In this document: positions 14,550 to 21,762 of the stretch, one piece after another
Numbering within the stretch: position 1 is the first letter of the stretch
How the letters are laid out: each line of letters opens with the position of its first letter
Assembly (NCBI GenBank): GCA_035500455.1
Contig: DATJXG010000343.1
Span: 1-22,113, forward strand
Direction of reading: 5' to 3'
Length of the DNA stretch: 22,113 nucleotides
Source of the DNA: DATJXG01 sp035500455
Lineage (GTDB): Bacteria; Acidobacteriota; Terriglobia; Terriglobales; Acidobacteriaceae
The notes under the pieces: model-generated
What the model was told of the DNA's origin: nothing
The model's database searches: none
Seen by the model: the letters and a program-made list of their open reading frames with translations, nothing else
Made by a program: the position numbers and the translations under genes

Positions 14550-14610
14550 CACAGATTCTCACGGATACCTAAATGATTCATCCGGGTTGATCCGCGTGAT
14601 CCGTGGCAAA
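14550..14610. repeat. ATCCGNG-type dispersed repeat before mtaB
   Basis: GGCCACAGATTCTCACGGAT at the left and ATCCGCGTGATCCGTGGC at the right are imperfect inverted arms, with ATCCG recurring every 9-10 nt (ATCCGGGTTG, ATCCGCGTG, ATCCGTGGC). Very similar 'ATCCGCGTxATCCGTGG' sequences are common between genes in Acidobacteriota. The right end overlaps the longest possible mtaB start. Confidence 0.6.
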
Positions 14611-16057
14611 GACTCTCCCGCCCGGTTACCATACGGATGTGCCCAGCTTTTACGTGGAAAACTTCGGTTGCCGCGCGGCGCAGGCGGATGGCGCCGCGAT
14701 CGAGCAGCAGTTCCGCGCGCGCGGACTGGAGCGCGCCCCAGAGGCAGCCCAGGCGGGCATTGTGGTCCTGAATACCTGCACCGTCACCGCCGCCGCCGAC
14801 CAGGATGCCCGCGCCGCAATCCGTCGACTTCGCCGGCAGAATCCCGGCTGCCAGATCGTGGTGACTGGCTGCTATGCTCAGCGTGCTCCCCGCGAAATAG
14901 CCGAGCTCCCCGGCGTAAACGCGGTCATCGGCAACTCCCACAAGCATCAACTCGCGGATTCGATCCTCGACCAAACAAGCACGCAAGAGGCCGAGTCCGC
15001 TTTCGTGCCGATCTCAATTCTTCTTTCCGGTCAGAATGAAGCGGCCACGGAAAACCGACGACGGACGACTGACGACCAACGACTGTTCCTGGTCTCCGAC
15101 ATCTTCGCCCACACCGAACTCCTGGCCGCGCCCGTGTTCGATGCCGCCAACGAACGCACCCGCCCCAATCTTAAAGTCCAGGATGGCTGCGACAACCGCT
15201 GCTCCTTCTGTGTGATCCCCTCGGTGCGGGGCCAAAGCCGCTCTTTGCCTTTGCCGGAGATCCTGCGCCAGATCCATACGCTGGTTGAAGCGGGGTATCG
15301 CGAAGTAGTGATTTCCGGTATCAACCTGGGCCGCTGGGGTCGAGATCTGCCCGAAGGGGGTCAACGATTGGAAACGCTGGTCGGCGCCATCCTCGAAGAA
15401 ACATCGCTGCAGAAACTTCGCGTCAGCTCCGTCGAACCGATGGATTGGAGCGACGAGTTCATCGAACTGATGGCTTGCTCATCCCGCATCGCCAAACATG
15501 CCCATGTGCCGATGCAGTCAGGCAGTGACACAGTACTGCGCCGCATGCACCGGAAATACCGTCCCTGGCACTATCGGGAAAAGGTCGAGAAGATCCGCGC
15601 CGCTATGCCCGCGGCTGCTATCGGCGCCGACGTCATGACCGGCTTCCCCGGTGAGACCGAAGCCGAGTTTGAGGACACGCGGCGAATGGTGGAAGAGCTG
15701 CCATTCACTTATCTGCATGTCTTCACCTATTCCGCGCGGCCGGGCACACCCGCTGCCGGGTTCGCGGATCAAGTGCCGGTGAAGGTTGCGCGCTCGCGCA
15801 CGAGAATCCTGCGGGAGATGTCAGACCGGAAGAAGTCGGCGTTCGCCAAGTCGCTTGTGGGCAAGACCGTCGATGCTATCACTCTCAATTCCTCCGAGGG
15901 CGTGATGACGGAGGCGCTCACGGACAACTATCTGAAGCTCCGCCTGAAGGGCCGTCACCAGCCAAACCAGTGGGTGAGGTCGAGGATCGAGGGAATTGAG
16001 GACGGCACGCTGTTAGGGATTCAGAGTAGCGCCGGCGTCCCGCCGGCAATTACATGA
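14603..16057 (+). CDS. mtaB: tRNA methylthiotransferase MtaB (ms2t6A synthesis)
   Basis: Radical-SAM enzyme that adds a methylthio group to t6A at tRNA position 37. The N-terminal UPF0004 domain supplies C23 (ENFGCRAAQ), C59 (LNTCTVT) and C90 (VTGCYAQ). The radical-SAM cluster is C196, C200 and C203 in QDGCDNRCSFCVIPSVRG, followed by EVVISGINLG, HVPMQSGSDTVLRRMHRKY and GADVMTGFPGETEAEF. A TRAM-like C-terminus follows (VGKTVDAITLN...NYLKLRLKG). GTG 14603 lies inside a dispersed repeat, so GTG 14639 (VPSFYVENFGC) is a plausible alternative start. Two stretches look like intergenic repeats that became coding: the interdomain linker (about residues 149-161) and the terminal SAGVPPAIT. Length is 484 residues, slightly longer than typical. 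Confidence 0.93.
   Translation: MAKTLPPGYHTDVPSFYVENFGCRAAQADGAAIEQQFRARGLERAPEAAQAGIVVLNTCTVTAAADQDARAAIRRLRRQNPGCQIVVTGCYAQRAPREIAELPGVNAVIGNSHKHQLADSILDQTSTQEAESAFVPISILLSGQNEAATENRRRTTDDQRLFLVSDIFAHTELLAAPVFDAANERTRPNLKVQDGCDNRCSFCVIPSVRGQSRSLPLPEILRQIHTLVEAGYREVVISGINLGRWGRDLPEGGQRLETLVGAILEETSLQKLRVSSVEPMDWSDEFIELMACSSRIAKHAHVPMQSGSDTVLRRMHRKYRPWHYREKVEKIRAAMPAAAIGADVMTGFPGETEAEFEDTRRMVEELPFTYLHVFTYSARPGTPAAGFADQVPVKVARSRTRILREMSDRKKSAFAKSLVGKTVDAITLNSSEGVMTEALTDNYLKLRLKGRHQPNQWVRSRIEGIEDGTLLGIQSSAGVPPAIT
16026..16051. repeat. GCGCCGGCGTCCCGCCGGC repeat at mtaB 3' end
   Basis: GCCGGCG (16031-16037) and CGCCGGC (16041-16047) form a 7-bp palindrome with a TCC loop, inside the mtaB coding sequence just before its stop. 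The same 'TAGCGCCGGCGTCCCGCCGGC' word is, to my knowledge, a frequent dispersed repeat in Acidobacteriota and Verrucomicrobiota, where it often reads as SAGVPPA. Confidence 0.55.
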
Positions 16058-16096
16058 CTTCAGCACGCCGGGTGCATGAGACAGCAGCCACCAGGA

Positions 16097-17158
16097 TTAA
16101 TTTGCGACGATGCGGTTGGAGGAAGGAAAGCGCAGGGAAACCGCATCCTGCCCGAGGAAGCTCACGGTAACACTGGTCTCCGCCTCAACCGGCGTTCCGT
16201 TACGTTCGTGCTCTTTGTAGTGCCATGACCGCACCGCCTGCTCGGCCGCTCTGGCGAGCTGTTGCTGTCCGCTGACGAGCAGAACCTGCTTCACCCGTCC
16301 GTCAGTTGCGATCACAACCTTCAGGTTTACTTTGCCTCTGGTGTCTCCCTGCGGCGCTACCGGATATTCCGGACGCCCTTTGGGAGCCTCGGCGACCTGC
16401 ACCCGCTGCGCGGACTCGGTATCGGTGGTGGCGAGCGGAACCAGCCGGACGGGCTTCGGGGTCATGGCGGCGAGTTGGGCAGGGGTTGGCACTCCAGGCA
16501 CGGCGATTTGCGGCTGTTCAACCGGAGCGCTGGCGAGCACTTCATATCGGATGAGCAATGCCAGCAAACAAAGGAACAGGAGCATTCCCGAGGCTGCGAT
16601 CCAGCGCATGCGGGAATGCGATGCAGGGGAATGGGCGCGATGATCGGAAGGGCCGGTAGGCGCCGGAACATAAGGGTCTTGGCCAGATGGATCATCTTCG
16701 TTCAGGACCGGCGGACCCTCGACAAACTCCACCGGAGCCGGCTGCGAACGAACCACTTGGGGACGAACCTCTTGTGGACCGACCGCCTGCGGGCGGGCCG
16801 CTTGCGGACGAGCTTGTTGCGGCAACTCCACATCCCAGATATTGCGGCCGCCCTCGAGCGCCTCAATGCCGGCCTGAATTTCCGCCGGCGCCAACTGCCT
16901 GGACCATACTACGCGGAACTGCGCCTTGCGCTGTCCGCGCTGCAGGGTAATGGTCTGTCCGGGATGCATGGGGGCGCGCAAACCGCCCAGTCGCCCGCCA
17001 ATCGGACTGATGTCCAATGTGTGAGCAAGAGACGGAGCTTCGCTGCTGGGCTCATTCACCCAGACTCGCAGCGGCAACACCATCTTGGTGCGTTGGTAGC
17101 GTTGTGTTCCAGCAGGCACTACAAAGAGATTAAAGGGTTGTAATGTTAGCGGCCACAT
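16097..17158 (-). CDS. PilZ-TM-TonB C-terminal domain fusion protein
   Basis: Predicted inner-membrane protein of 353 residues with three parts. Residues about 18-90 look like a PilZ domain: a basic start (RYQRTK) and TLDISPIGGRL with the D-x-S-x-x-G motif (D49, S51, G54), ending FRVVWSRQL. A Pro/Gln-rich region (115-142) is built of pentapeptide repeats. A single TM lies at about 186-203 (WIAASGMLLFLCLLALLI). The periplasmic part ends in a TonB C-terminal domain (about 265-340: RPEYPVAPQGDTRGKVNLKV, GRVKQVLLVSG, AAEQAVRSWHYKEHERNGTP). The PilZ half suggests c-di-GMP sensing, but the usual upstream RxxxR is not exact. The TonB half would touch outer-membrane receptors or partner proteins. Start ATG 17158 has no clear ribosome site; an internal ATG at M26 is possible but would remove the basic segment. 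Confidence 0.8.
   Translation of the reverse strand: MWPLTLQPFNLFVVPAGTQRYQRTKMVLPLRVWVNEPSSEAPSLAHTLDISPIGGRLGGLRAPMHPGQTITLQRGQRKAQFRVVWSRQLAPAEIQAGIEALEGGRNIWDVELPQQARPQAARPQAVGPQEVRPQVVRSQPAPVEFVEGPPVLNEDDPSGQDPYVPAPTGPSDHRAHSPASHSRMRWIAASGMLLFLCLLALLIRYEVLASAPVEQPQIAVPGVPTPAQLAAMTPKPVRLVPLATTDTESAQRVQVAEAPKGRPEYPVAPQGDTRGKVNLKVVIATDGRVKQVLLVSGQQQLARAAEQAVRSWHYKEHERNGTPVEAETSVTVSFLGQDAVSLRFPSSNRIVAN
16742..16816 (-). repeat. 15-nt tandem repeat encoding Q-x-x-R-P pentapeptides
   Basis: Inside the PilZ-TonB gene, five consecutive pentapeptides (residues 115-139) follow the pattern QQARP, QAARP, QAVGP, QEVRP, QVVRS. The underlying DNA repeats at 15 nt. It forms an extended linker between the cytoplasmic PilZ domain and the membrane. 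Confidence 0.7.
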
Positions 17159-17326
17159 TACTGAAGTGCCGCTGGGCTATCGAAGGGACAGTCCCGAGTA
17201 CGATGACTATGCCAGTGAGGCGAGGGCATTCCCGCCCGCGTTTCAAGGGAACGACTACCATCCCTTTAAGGAAGCGGAAAACTCGCGCTGGAGAAAAAGA
17301 ACCGAGCGAATCCCCCTGGCGGGCTG

Positions 17327-19363
17327 CTAGGTGCGCCGCCGGCCGCCGAGCGCCTCCAGTGCCTGAACAATCGCCGAGGACCACTGTGTCACTTCTTCTT
17401 CACGCAGTGTGCGATCGCCAGATTGGAACGTGACGCGCAAGAGAATGGAATATTTTCCCGCCGGGACTTTGCCGCCGCGGAAGATTTCTACCGGCACAAA
17501 GGCGCGCAATTCGGAAAGATTGAGGGCGATCACGGCCTGTTGCACGTTTTCGAAGGTGACATCGTCGCCAAAGAGAAAAGAGAAATCTCGCTCCACGGCC
17601 GGATACTTCGGCAGGGCCTGATATTGCACCTTGCGCAGAGCGCGGCGATAAAGGCGGTCCAGGAACAGCTCCGCCACAAAAACTTCCTGGCGCAGCTTGC
17701 GACGCGCGGCAACGTCGGGATGAATCTGGCCAAACTGGGCTACAGTCGTGCCATCCAGGACAGCGCGCGCCGAGCGCCCGGGGTGATAATATTCGGGGAT
17801 GTGCGCGTCGAAATAGAGAGTCGAAGAGTCAAACGCCTTCAGCAGAGTCTCGAGATCGCCTTTGAGATCGAAGAAAGAAAACGGGCGCGCGGCTTCGTGG
17901 ACTCCGCCCGGCACGGCACTGCCGGTTGCGCCTACGCAAATCCGCTTCAACTCCAGCGGCTTGGTTCCCGCCAGCTCGAAAATGCCGCCGGCTTCGAACA
18001 GGCGAACATTATCAATGCCACGGTTCAGGTTGAAGGCCAGCATATCCAGCATGCCGGGGACCATGGAAGTCCGCATCACCGAAGCCTCTTCGCTCAGCGG
18101 GTTGGCCAGCTCGATCACTGGCGAGGCGGAAAATGTCTCCGCGTCGTCATGGGAAATGAAGCTCAGCGAGACCGCCTCGTTATAGCCAAGCGCCAGCAGC
18201 GAAGAGCGCAGGGCGGCGTCCTTGGCGGCATCAGGCAGTTCGATCACAGCCCCCGCGAACGCTGGCAGAGTATTGGGGAACTTGTCGTAGCCATGCAGGC
18301 GCGCGACCTCTTCAATCAGGTCAATTTCGCGCTCCACGTCGAGGCGCCAGCTGGGGACGCGCACCGTGAAGTCCAGCTCGCCGCTGACCTCGGGTAGCAT
18401 CTCGAAGCCTAATTTGGTGAGAATGCGGTAAATTTGCTGCGTGCTCACTTCCTTGCCCAGGATGCGATGCATTTCGGAAATGTGCAGCGCAATCGGCGCA
18501 AGATCAATGTGCTTGGCGATCACATCCACCACGCCGCCGCCCAGTTCGCCGCCACCGGTTTCCAGAATCAGTTCGGCCACGCGATCGCAGGAGAGAACTG
18601 TGGACTCGAAGTCCGCGCCCCGCTCGAAGCGGTGCGAAGCGTCGGTGTGAAGGCCGTGACGGCGCGAAGTTTTTCGAATCGTGACGGGATCAAACCAGGC
18701 GGATTCGATCAGAATGTTTCGCGTCTTTTCGGTGATCATCGTGTCGTAACCGCCCATTACCCCAGCTAAGGCAACGGGCTTGCGGGCGTCGGCGATCACC
18801 AGATCATCTGCCGAAAGTTTGCGTTCCACGCCGTCCAGCGTTTTCAGCAACTCGCCTTCCTTGGCGCGGCGCACGATGATGCGGCCGCCTTCGAGGAGGT
18901 CGAGATCGAAGACATGAGTGGGCTTGCCGATTTCCCACAGGACATAGTTCGTCGCGTCGGCAGCATTGTTGATGGCGCGCTGATCGAGCAGCGCAAGCCG
19001 GCGCACCATCTTCTCGGACGAGGGCTTTATGTGCACCTTGCGAATCACGCGCCCGGTGAATCTGGGACAGAGATCGGGCTCGGTGATTTCTATCGGTAAA
19101 GCTAAAGTTGCCGTCGCCGCGGGCAACTTCGGCGCAATAAGCTTCAGCGGCAAGTCATAAATCACAGCCGCTTCCCGCGCCACGCCGTAGTGATTCATAG
19201 CGTCGGGCCGGTTGGTTCCAATCTCCATCTCGAAGACGACATCCGCGCCTTGGCCGCTGATGCTCTCGACGGCAATTCCGGCCGCAGTGAGGTCCTCGGC
19301 AAGGCGGCGATCATCCACCTTGAGGTCAACGAACTCGCGCAGCCAGTGTGGAGAAATCTTCAT
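17327..19363 (-). CDS. pheT: Phenylalanine-tRNA ligase beta subunit, short form
   Basis: Beta chain of the (alpha-beta)2 PheRS that charges tRNA-Phe. The 678-residue protein starts MKISPHWLREFVDLKVDDRRLAEDLTAAGI and passes directly into VVFEMEIGTNRPDAMNHYGVAREAAVIY. The roughly 110-residue tRNA-binding OB domain normally inserted after residue 40 is absent; E. coli PheT has about 795 residues. The B3/B4 editing-domain region (INNAADATNYVLWEIGKPTHVFDLDLL, VALAGVMGGYDT), B5 domain (MHRILGKEVSTQQIYRILTKLGFE), catalytic-like core and C-terminal anticodon-binding FDX-ACB domain (LPKYPAVERDFSFLF) are all present. The start codon overlaps the stop of the upstream hypothetical gene in an ATGA, so translation is probably coupled. 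Confidence 0.96.
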   Translation of the reverse strand: MKISPHWLREFVDLKVDDRRLAEDLTAAGIAVESISGQGADVVFEMEIGTNRPDAMNHYGVAREAAVIYDLPLKLIAPKLPAATATLALPIEITEPDLCPRFTGRVIRKVHIKPSSEKMVRRLALLDQRAINNAADATNYVLWEIGKPTHVFDLDLLEGGRIIVRRAKEGELLKTLDGVERKLSADDLVIADARKPVALAGVMGGYDTMITEKTRNILIESAWFDPVTIRKTSRRHGLHTDASHRFERGADFESTVLSCDRVAELILETGGGELGGGVVDVIAKHIDLAPIALHISEMHRILGKEVSTQQIYRILTKLGFEMLPEVSGELDFTVRVPSWRLDVEREIDLIEEVARLHGYDKFPNTLPAFAGAVIELPDAAKDAALRSSLLALGYNEAVSLSFISHDDAETFSASPVIELANPLSEEASVMRTSMVPGMLDMLAFNLNRGIDNVRLFEAGGIFELAGTKPLELKRICVGATGSAVPGGVHEAARPFSFFDLKGDLETLLKAFDSSTLYFDAHIPEYYHPGRSARAVLDGTTVAQFGQIHPDVAARRKLRQEVFVAELFLDRLYRRALRKVQYQALPKYPAVERDFSFLFGDDVTFENVQQAVIALNLSELRAFVPVEIFRGGKVPAGKYSILLRVTFQSGDRTLREEEVTQWSSAIVQALEALGGRRRT

Positions 19364-19857
19364 CGCGCTTGAAAAAAGGTGATTTCGGCCTGGGTGATGT
19401 CGGCCTCTTTATCTTCGGGAAAACTCACAACAAATCGACGGTCCGGAAAATCATGCTGCAACTTGACGCCCCAGATTTCCTTCAACTGACGCCCAATGTA
19501 CGAAACTACGCTCTCTGTGGGCATCTCGTGATGTGATCGCGAGAACAGATCAAGGACATGAACGTGATTCATTACCATCTCAACCGCCGTCCTGTCGTTC
19601 TTATGTCGTGCCATAAAAGCGAGATAGGTTTCCTTGTCAAATCCCTCATGGAAGAAGACACACTGATCATGTTCGATAAAACTAGGCCAAAAAATCCTCG
19701 CGTAGCCGATGAGGTGCTTATGGTCGCCCTCGCATTGAATCCAGCTGTCGATATCGATGCCGCCGCCGTTATTCCAGTCCTTAAGTTCCGGAATAAGTTC
19801 AACAAAGCGACTCTTGTCCAGATCTGGCATCTTCAGATTGCGTCCGGCTCCAGCCAA
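19360..19857 (-). CDS. Hypothetical protein inserted between pheS and pheT
   Basis: I do not recognise this 165-residue protein. It is soluble, acidic/aromatic and rich in Trp, Phe and His (LKDWNNGGGIDIDSWIQCEG, YARIFWPSFIEHDQCVFFHE, VMNHVHVLDLFSRSHHEMP), with no signal peptide or TM. The TTG at 19857 has GAGGG 8 nt upstream, whereas ATG 19830 lacks a ribosome site, so I prefer the TTG. Over 240 counted bases (19441-19680) GC is about 47%, against about 62% in a 60-base pheT sample, suggesting recent acquisition. Its stop overlaps the pheT start (ATGA) while 165 nt of repeat-rich DNA separates it from pheS. It is not a usual member of the pheST operon. Confidence 0.72.
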   Translation of the reverse strand: MAGAGRNLKMPDLDKSRFVELIPELKDWNNGGGIDIDSWIQCEGDHKHLIGYARIFWPSFIEHDQCVFFHEGFDKETYLAFMARHKNDRTAVEMVMNHVHVLDLFSRSHHEMPTESVVSYIGRQLKEIWGVKLQHDFPDRRFVVSFPEDKEADITQAEITFFQAR

Positions 19858-19891
19858 ATGCTATTCCCTCGCTTTCCACTGGTTATTTGGC

Positions 19892-19952
19892 GCGAGGAAT
19901 CTGCACTTGCCAAGTACCGACGAAAAGCAGATTCCTCGCTTCGCTCGGAATG
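19892..19952. repeat. Palindromic dispersed repeat downstream of pheS
   Basis: GCGAGGAATCTGC (19892-19904) and GCAGATTCCTCGC (19927-19939) are perfect 13-bp inverted arms around a 22-nt loop. The right part (19928-19952) is a 25-nt exact direct match to 21259-21283 on the other side of pheS. It is followed by a CTGACGGCTG word (19983-19992), as at the other copy. Confidence 0.8.
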
Positions 19953-20022
19953 ACAAACTCAAAAAGGATCGGCAGCTTCGAACTGACGGCTGGCGAGCTA
20001 GAAGCTAGTAGCCAGAAGCTGT

Positions 20023-21177
20023 CTACCCGAACTGCCCCAAAAACCTGACATCTCCCTGAAAGAACAACTGAATATCATCCACCCCATACTTCAGCAACGC
20101 GATGCGGTCCGCTCCCATCCCGAAGGCGAAGCCGGAAACTTTTTTGGGATCGTAGCCGTTGCGCTTCACGAACTCGAACACGTTCGGGTCGACCATTCCG
20201 CAGCCGAGGATTTCGATCCATCCGGTCTGCTTGCAGGGACGGCAGGGCTCTTCTTTCTTTGTTCCAACCACGGTTCCAACCCCGCTCCGTTTCCCACTGC
20301 CCCCGCAGATGAAGCAGCTCACCATCATCTCGGCACTCGGCTCGGTAAACGGAAAGAACGACGGCCGGAAGCTGGTCTTCACGCTGGAGCCGAAGAACAT
20401 CTTCATGGCATGGTCGAGTGTGCCTTTCAAATCGCCGAAGGTGATGTTGGTGTCCACGGCCAAGCCTTCGATCTGGTGAAACATCGGCGAATGGCTAGCG
20501 TCCGGCGGATCGTTGCGGTGCACCTTGCCGGGAATCACAATGCGCAGCGGCGGCTTCATTTTCTCCATGGTACGAATCTGCACCGGCGAAGTGTGGGTGC
20601 GTAGCAGCAGGCGCTCGCGCAGCGGCTTCGATTCCTGGCGGGCGATGAACAGCGTGTCCTGTGTATCGCGGGCCGGATGGTTCGGCGGAAAATTCAGCGA
20701 CTCGAAGTTGTAATAGTCGGTTTCGATCACCGGGCCTTCTTCCACCGAATAGCCGAGATTGCGGAAGACGGCGACCAGTTCGTTGGTCGTCTTGACTACC
20801 GGATGCTCTGCACCGATAGGCCGGCGAATGCCGGGCAGCGTTATATCGATCCGCTCGCTTGAGAGCTTCGACTCCGCTGCGCGGTTCTGCAGGCGCTGCA
20901 AAGCCGAGTTCACCGTCTGCTCGACTGCACTTTTCAACTGGTTGACGCTCTGGCCAACATCGCGCTTGCTCTCTTTGGGCGCGGCTTTCAGCCACAGTTC
21001 ATTGATCTGGGTGAGCGCGCCGTCCTTGCGACCCATCCAGCGGTCGCGGAACTCCTTGTACTGAGTCTCGTGCTTGACCGCAGCGGCTTCCTTCTCCAGA
21101 GCGGCGAGGAGTTTCTCGGCGGCTTTCTCCAGCGCCTCGGAAGAGAAGTCTTTTAATTTCGGAACGGTGTAGGGCAT
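20023..21177 (-). CDS. pheS: Phenylalanine-tRNA ligase alpha subunit
   Basis: Catalytic alpha chain of PheRS. The 384-residue protein has the N-terminal coiled-coil (about 12-110), then motif 2 and motif 3 of class II synthetases: HPVVKTTNELVAVFRNLGYS, LLRTHTSPVQIRTM, FHQIEGLAVD, FRPSFFPFTEPSAEM and GFAFGMGADRIALLKYGVDDI. Between strands of the catalytic core is a Cys insert, C288/C291 (CFICGGSG) and C312/C315 (CRPCKQTGW), with a 20-residue loop, likely binding zinc. Similar inserts exist in other bacterial PheS but the loop here is long. The ATG at 21177 has only a weak ribosome site (GAAAAG). It is separated from rplT by 145 nt containing a large palindrome. Confidence 0.96.
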   Translation of the reverse strand: MPYTVPKLKDFSSEALEKAAEKLLAALEKEAAAVKHETQYKEFRDRWMGRKDGALTQINELWLKAAPKESKRDVGQSVNQLKSAVEQTVNSALQRLQNRAAESKLSSERIDITLPGIRRPIGAEHPVVKTTNELVAVFRNLGYSVEEGPVIETDYYNFESLNFPPNHPARDTQDTLFIARQESKPLRERLLLRTHTSPVQIRTMEKMKPPLRIVIPGKVHRNDPPDASHSPMFHQIEGLAVDTNITFGDLKGTLDHAMKMFFGSSVKTSFRPSFFPFTEPSAEMMVSCFICGGSGKRSGVGTVVGTKKEEPCRPCKQTGWIEILGCGMVDPNVFEFVKRNGYDPKKVSGFAFGMGADRIALLKYGVDDIQLFFQGDVRFLGQFG

Positions 21178-21204
21178 GTCTTTTCGACAGACATTTCTTG
21201 AGGC

Positions 21205-21287
21205 TTGTCATCCCGAGTGAAGCCAGGGATCTGGGTTTTGCTGGCGCCGGCAAAAACCCAGATTCCTCGCTTCGCTCGGAATGCCAA
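21205..21287. repeat. Long palindromic element between rplT and pheS
   Basis: The two arms (21205-21240 and 21251-21287) are inverted copies with about five mismatches and one bulge, around CTGGCGCCGG. The right arm includes the 25-nt word shared with 19928-19952. A CTGACGGCTG word follows at 21305-21314. In RNA this would be a hairpin of some 36 bp between rplT and pheS. Confidence 0.82.
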
Positions 21288-21321
21288 TTGTAGATAACTG
21301 AAAGCTGACGGCTGAAAGCTC

Positions 21322-21687
21322 CTACGCGGCCCCGCCGAGCGCGCCCTTCGCCTGCTCGGCGAGGCTTTTAAACGCGCCGGGATCGTTCACCGCGAGATCA
21401 GCCAGAATCTTGCGGTCCAGCTCCACTCCCGCTTTCTTCAAGCCGTTCACGAACCGGCTGTAGCTCAGGCCGTTCAGCTTGGCAGCGGCGCCGATGCGCA
21501 CAATCCACAGCGAGCGGTACTGGCGCTTTTTCTGCTTGCGGCCGGTGTAGGCGAAATTCAGCGCGCGATCGACTGACTCTTTTGCCGACCGGTAGAGCTT
21601 CGATTTGGTAAGGAAATATCCACTGGCGCGCTCTAATATCTTTTTGCGCTTGGCACGCCGTTTGGTTCCACGTTTTACGCGAGGCAT
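21322..21687 (-). CDS. rplT: 50S ribosomal protein L20
   Basis: Large-subunit protein needed early in 50S assembly. The 121-residue sequence shows the L20 signature throughout: MPRVKRGTKRRAKRKKILE, ASGYFLTKSKLYRSAKESV, FAYTGRKQKKRQYRSLWIVR and INAA-like IGAAAKLNGLSYSRFVNGLK. The start ATG has AAGGAG 5 nt upstream. It lies between rpmI and pheS in the conserved infC-rpmI-rplT-pheST order. The C-terminal tail (SLAEQAKGALGGAA) is slightly longer than usual. Confidence 0.98.
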   Translation of the reverse strand: MPRVKRGTKRRAKRKKILERASGYFLTKSKLYRSAKESVDRALNFAYTGRKQKKRQYRSLWIVRIGAAAKLNGLSYSRFVNGLKKAGVELDRKILADLAVNDPGAFKSLAEQAKGALGGAA

Positions 21688-21719
21688 TGCTTCTCCTTTT
21701 TCATTTCATTTTGCGGCTG

Positions 21720-21749
21720 GAGGTAGGAGATCCTGCGATCGAGTACCTC
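21720..21749 (-). promoter_or_regulatory. Hairpin in rplT leader (possible autoregulatory site)
   Basis: On the minus strand GAGGTA pairs with TACCTC, enclosing a 3x3 internal loop and an inner GATC/GATC stem with a tetraloop. It ends 33 nt before the rplT start codon. L20 autoregulates its operon in several bacteria through structured leaders, so a similar role is possible but unproven. Confidence 0.35.
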
Positions 21750-21762
21750 TTCACACGCTTAT

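Noticed and set aside
17423..18397. 324-residue plus-strand frame inside pheT
   Set aside because: Antisense to conserved PheT domains.
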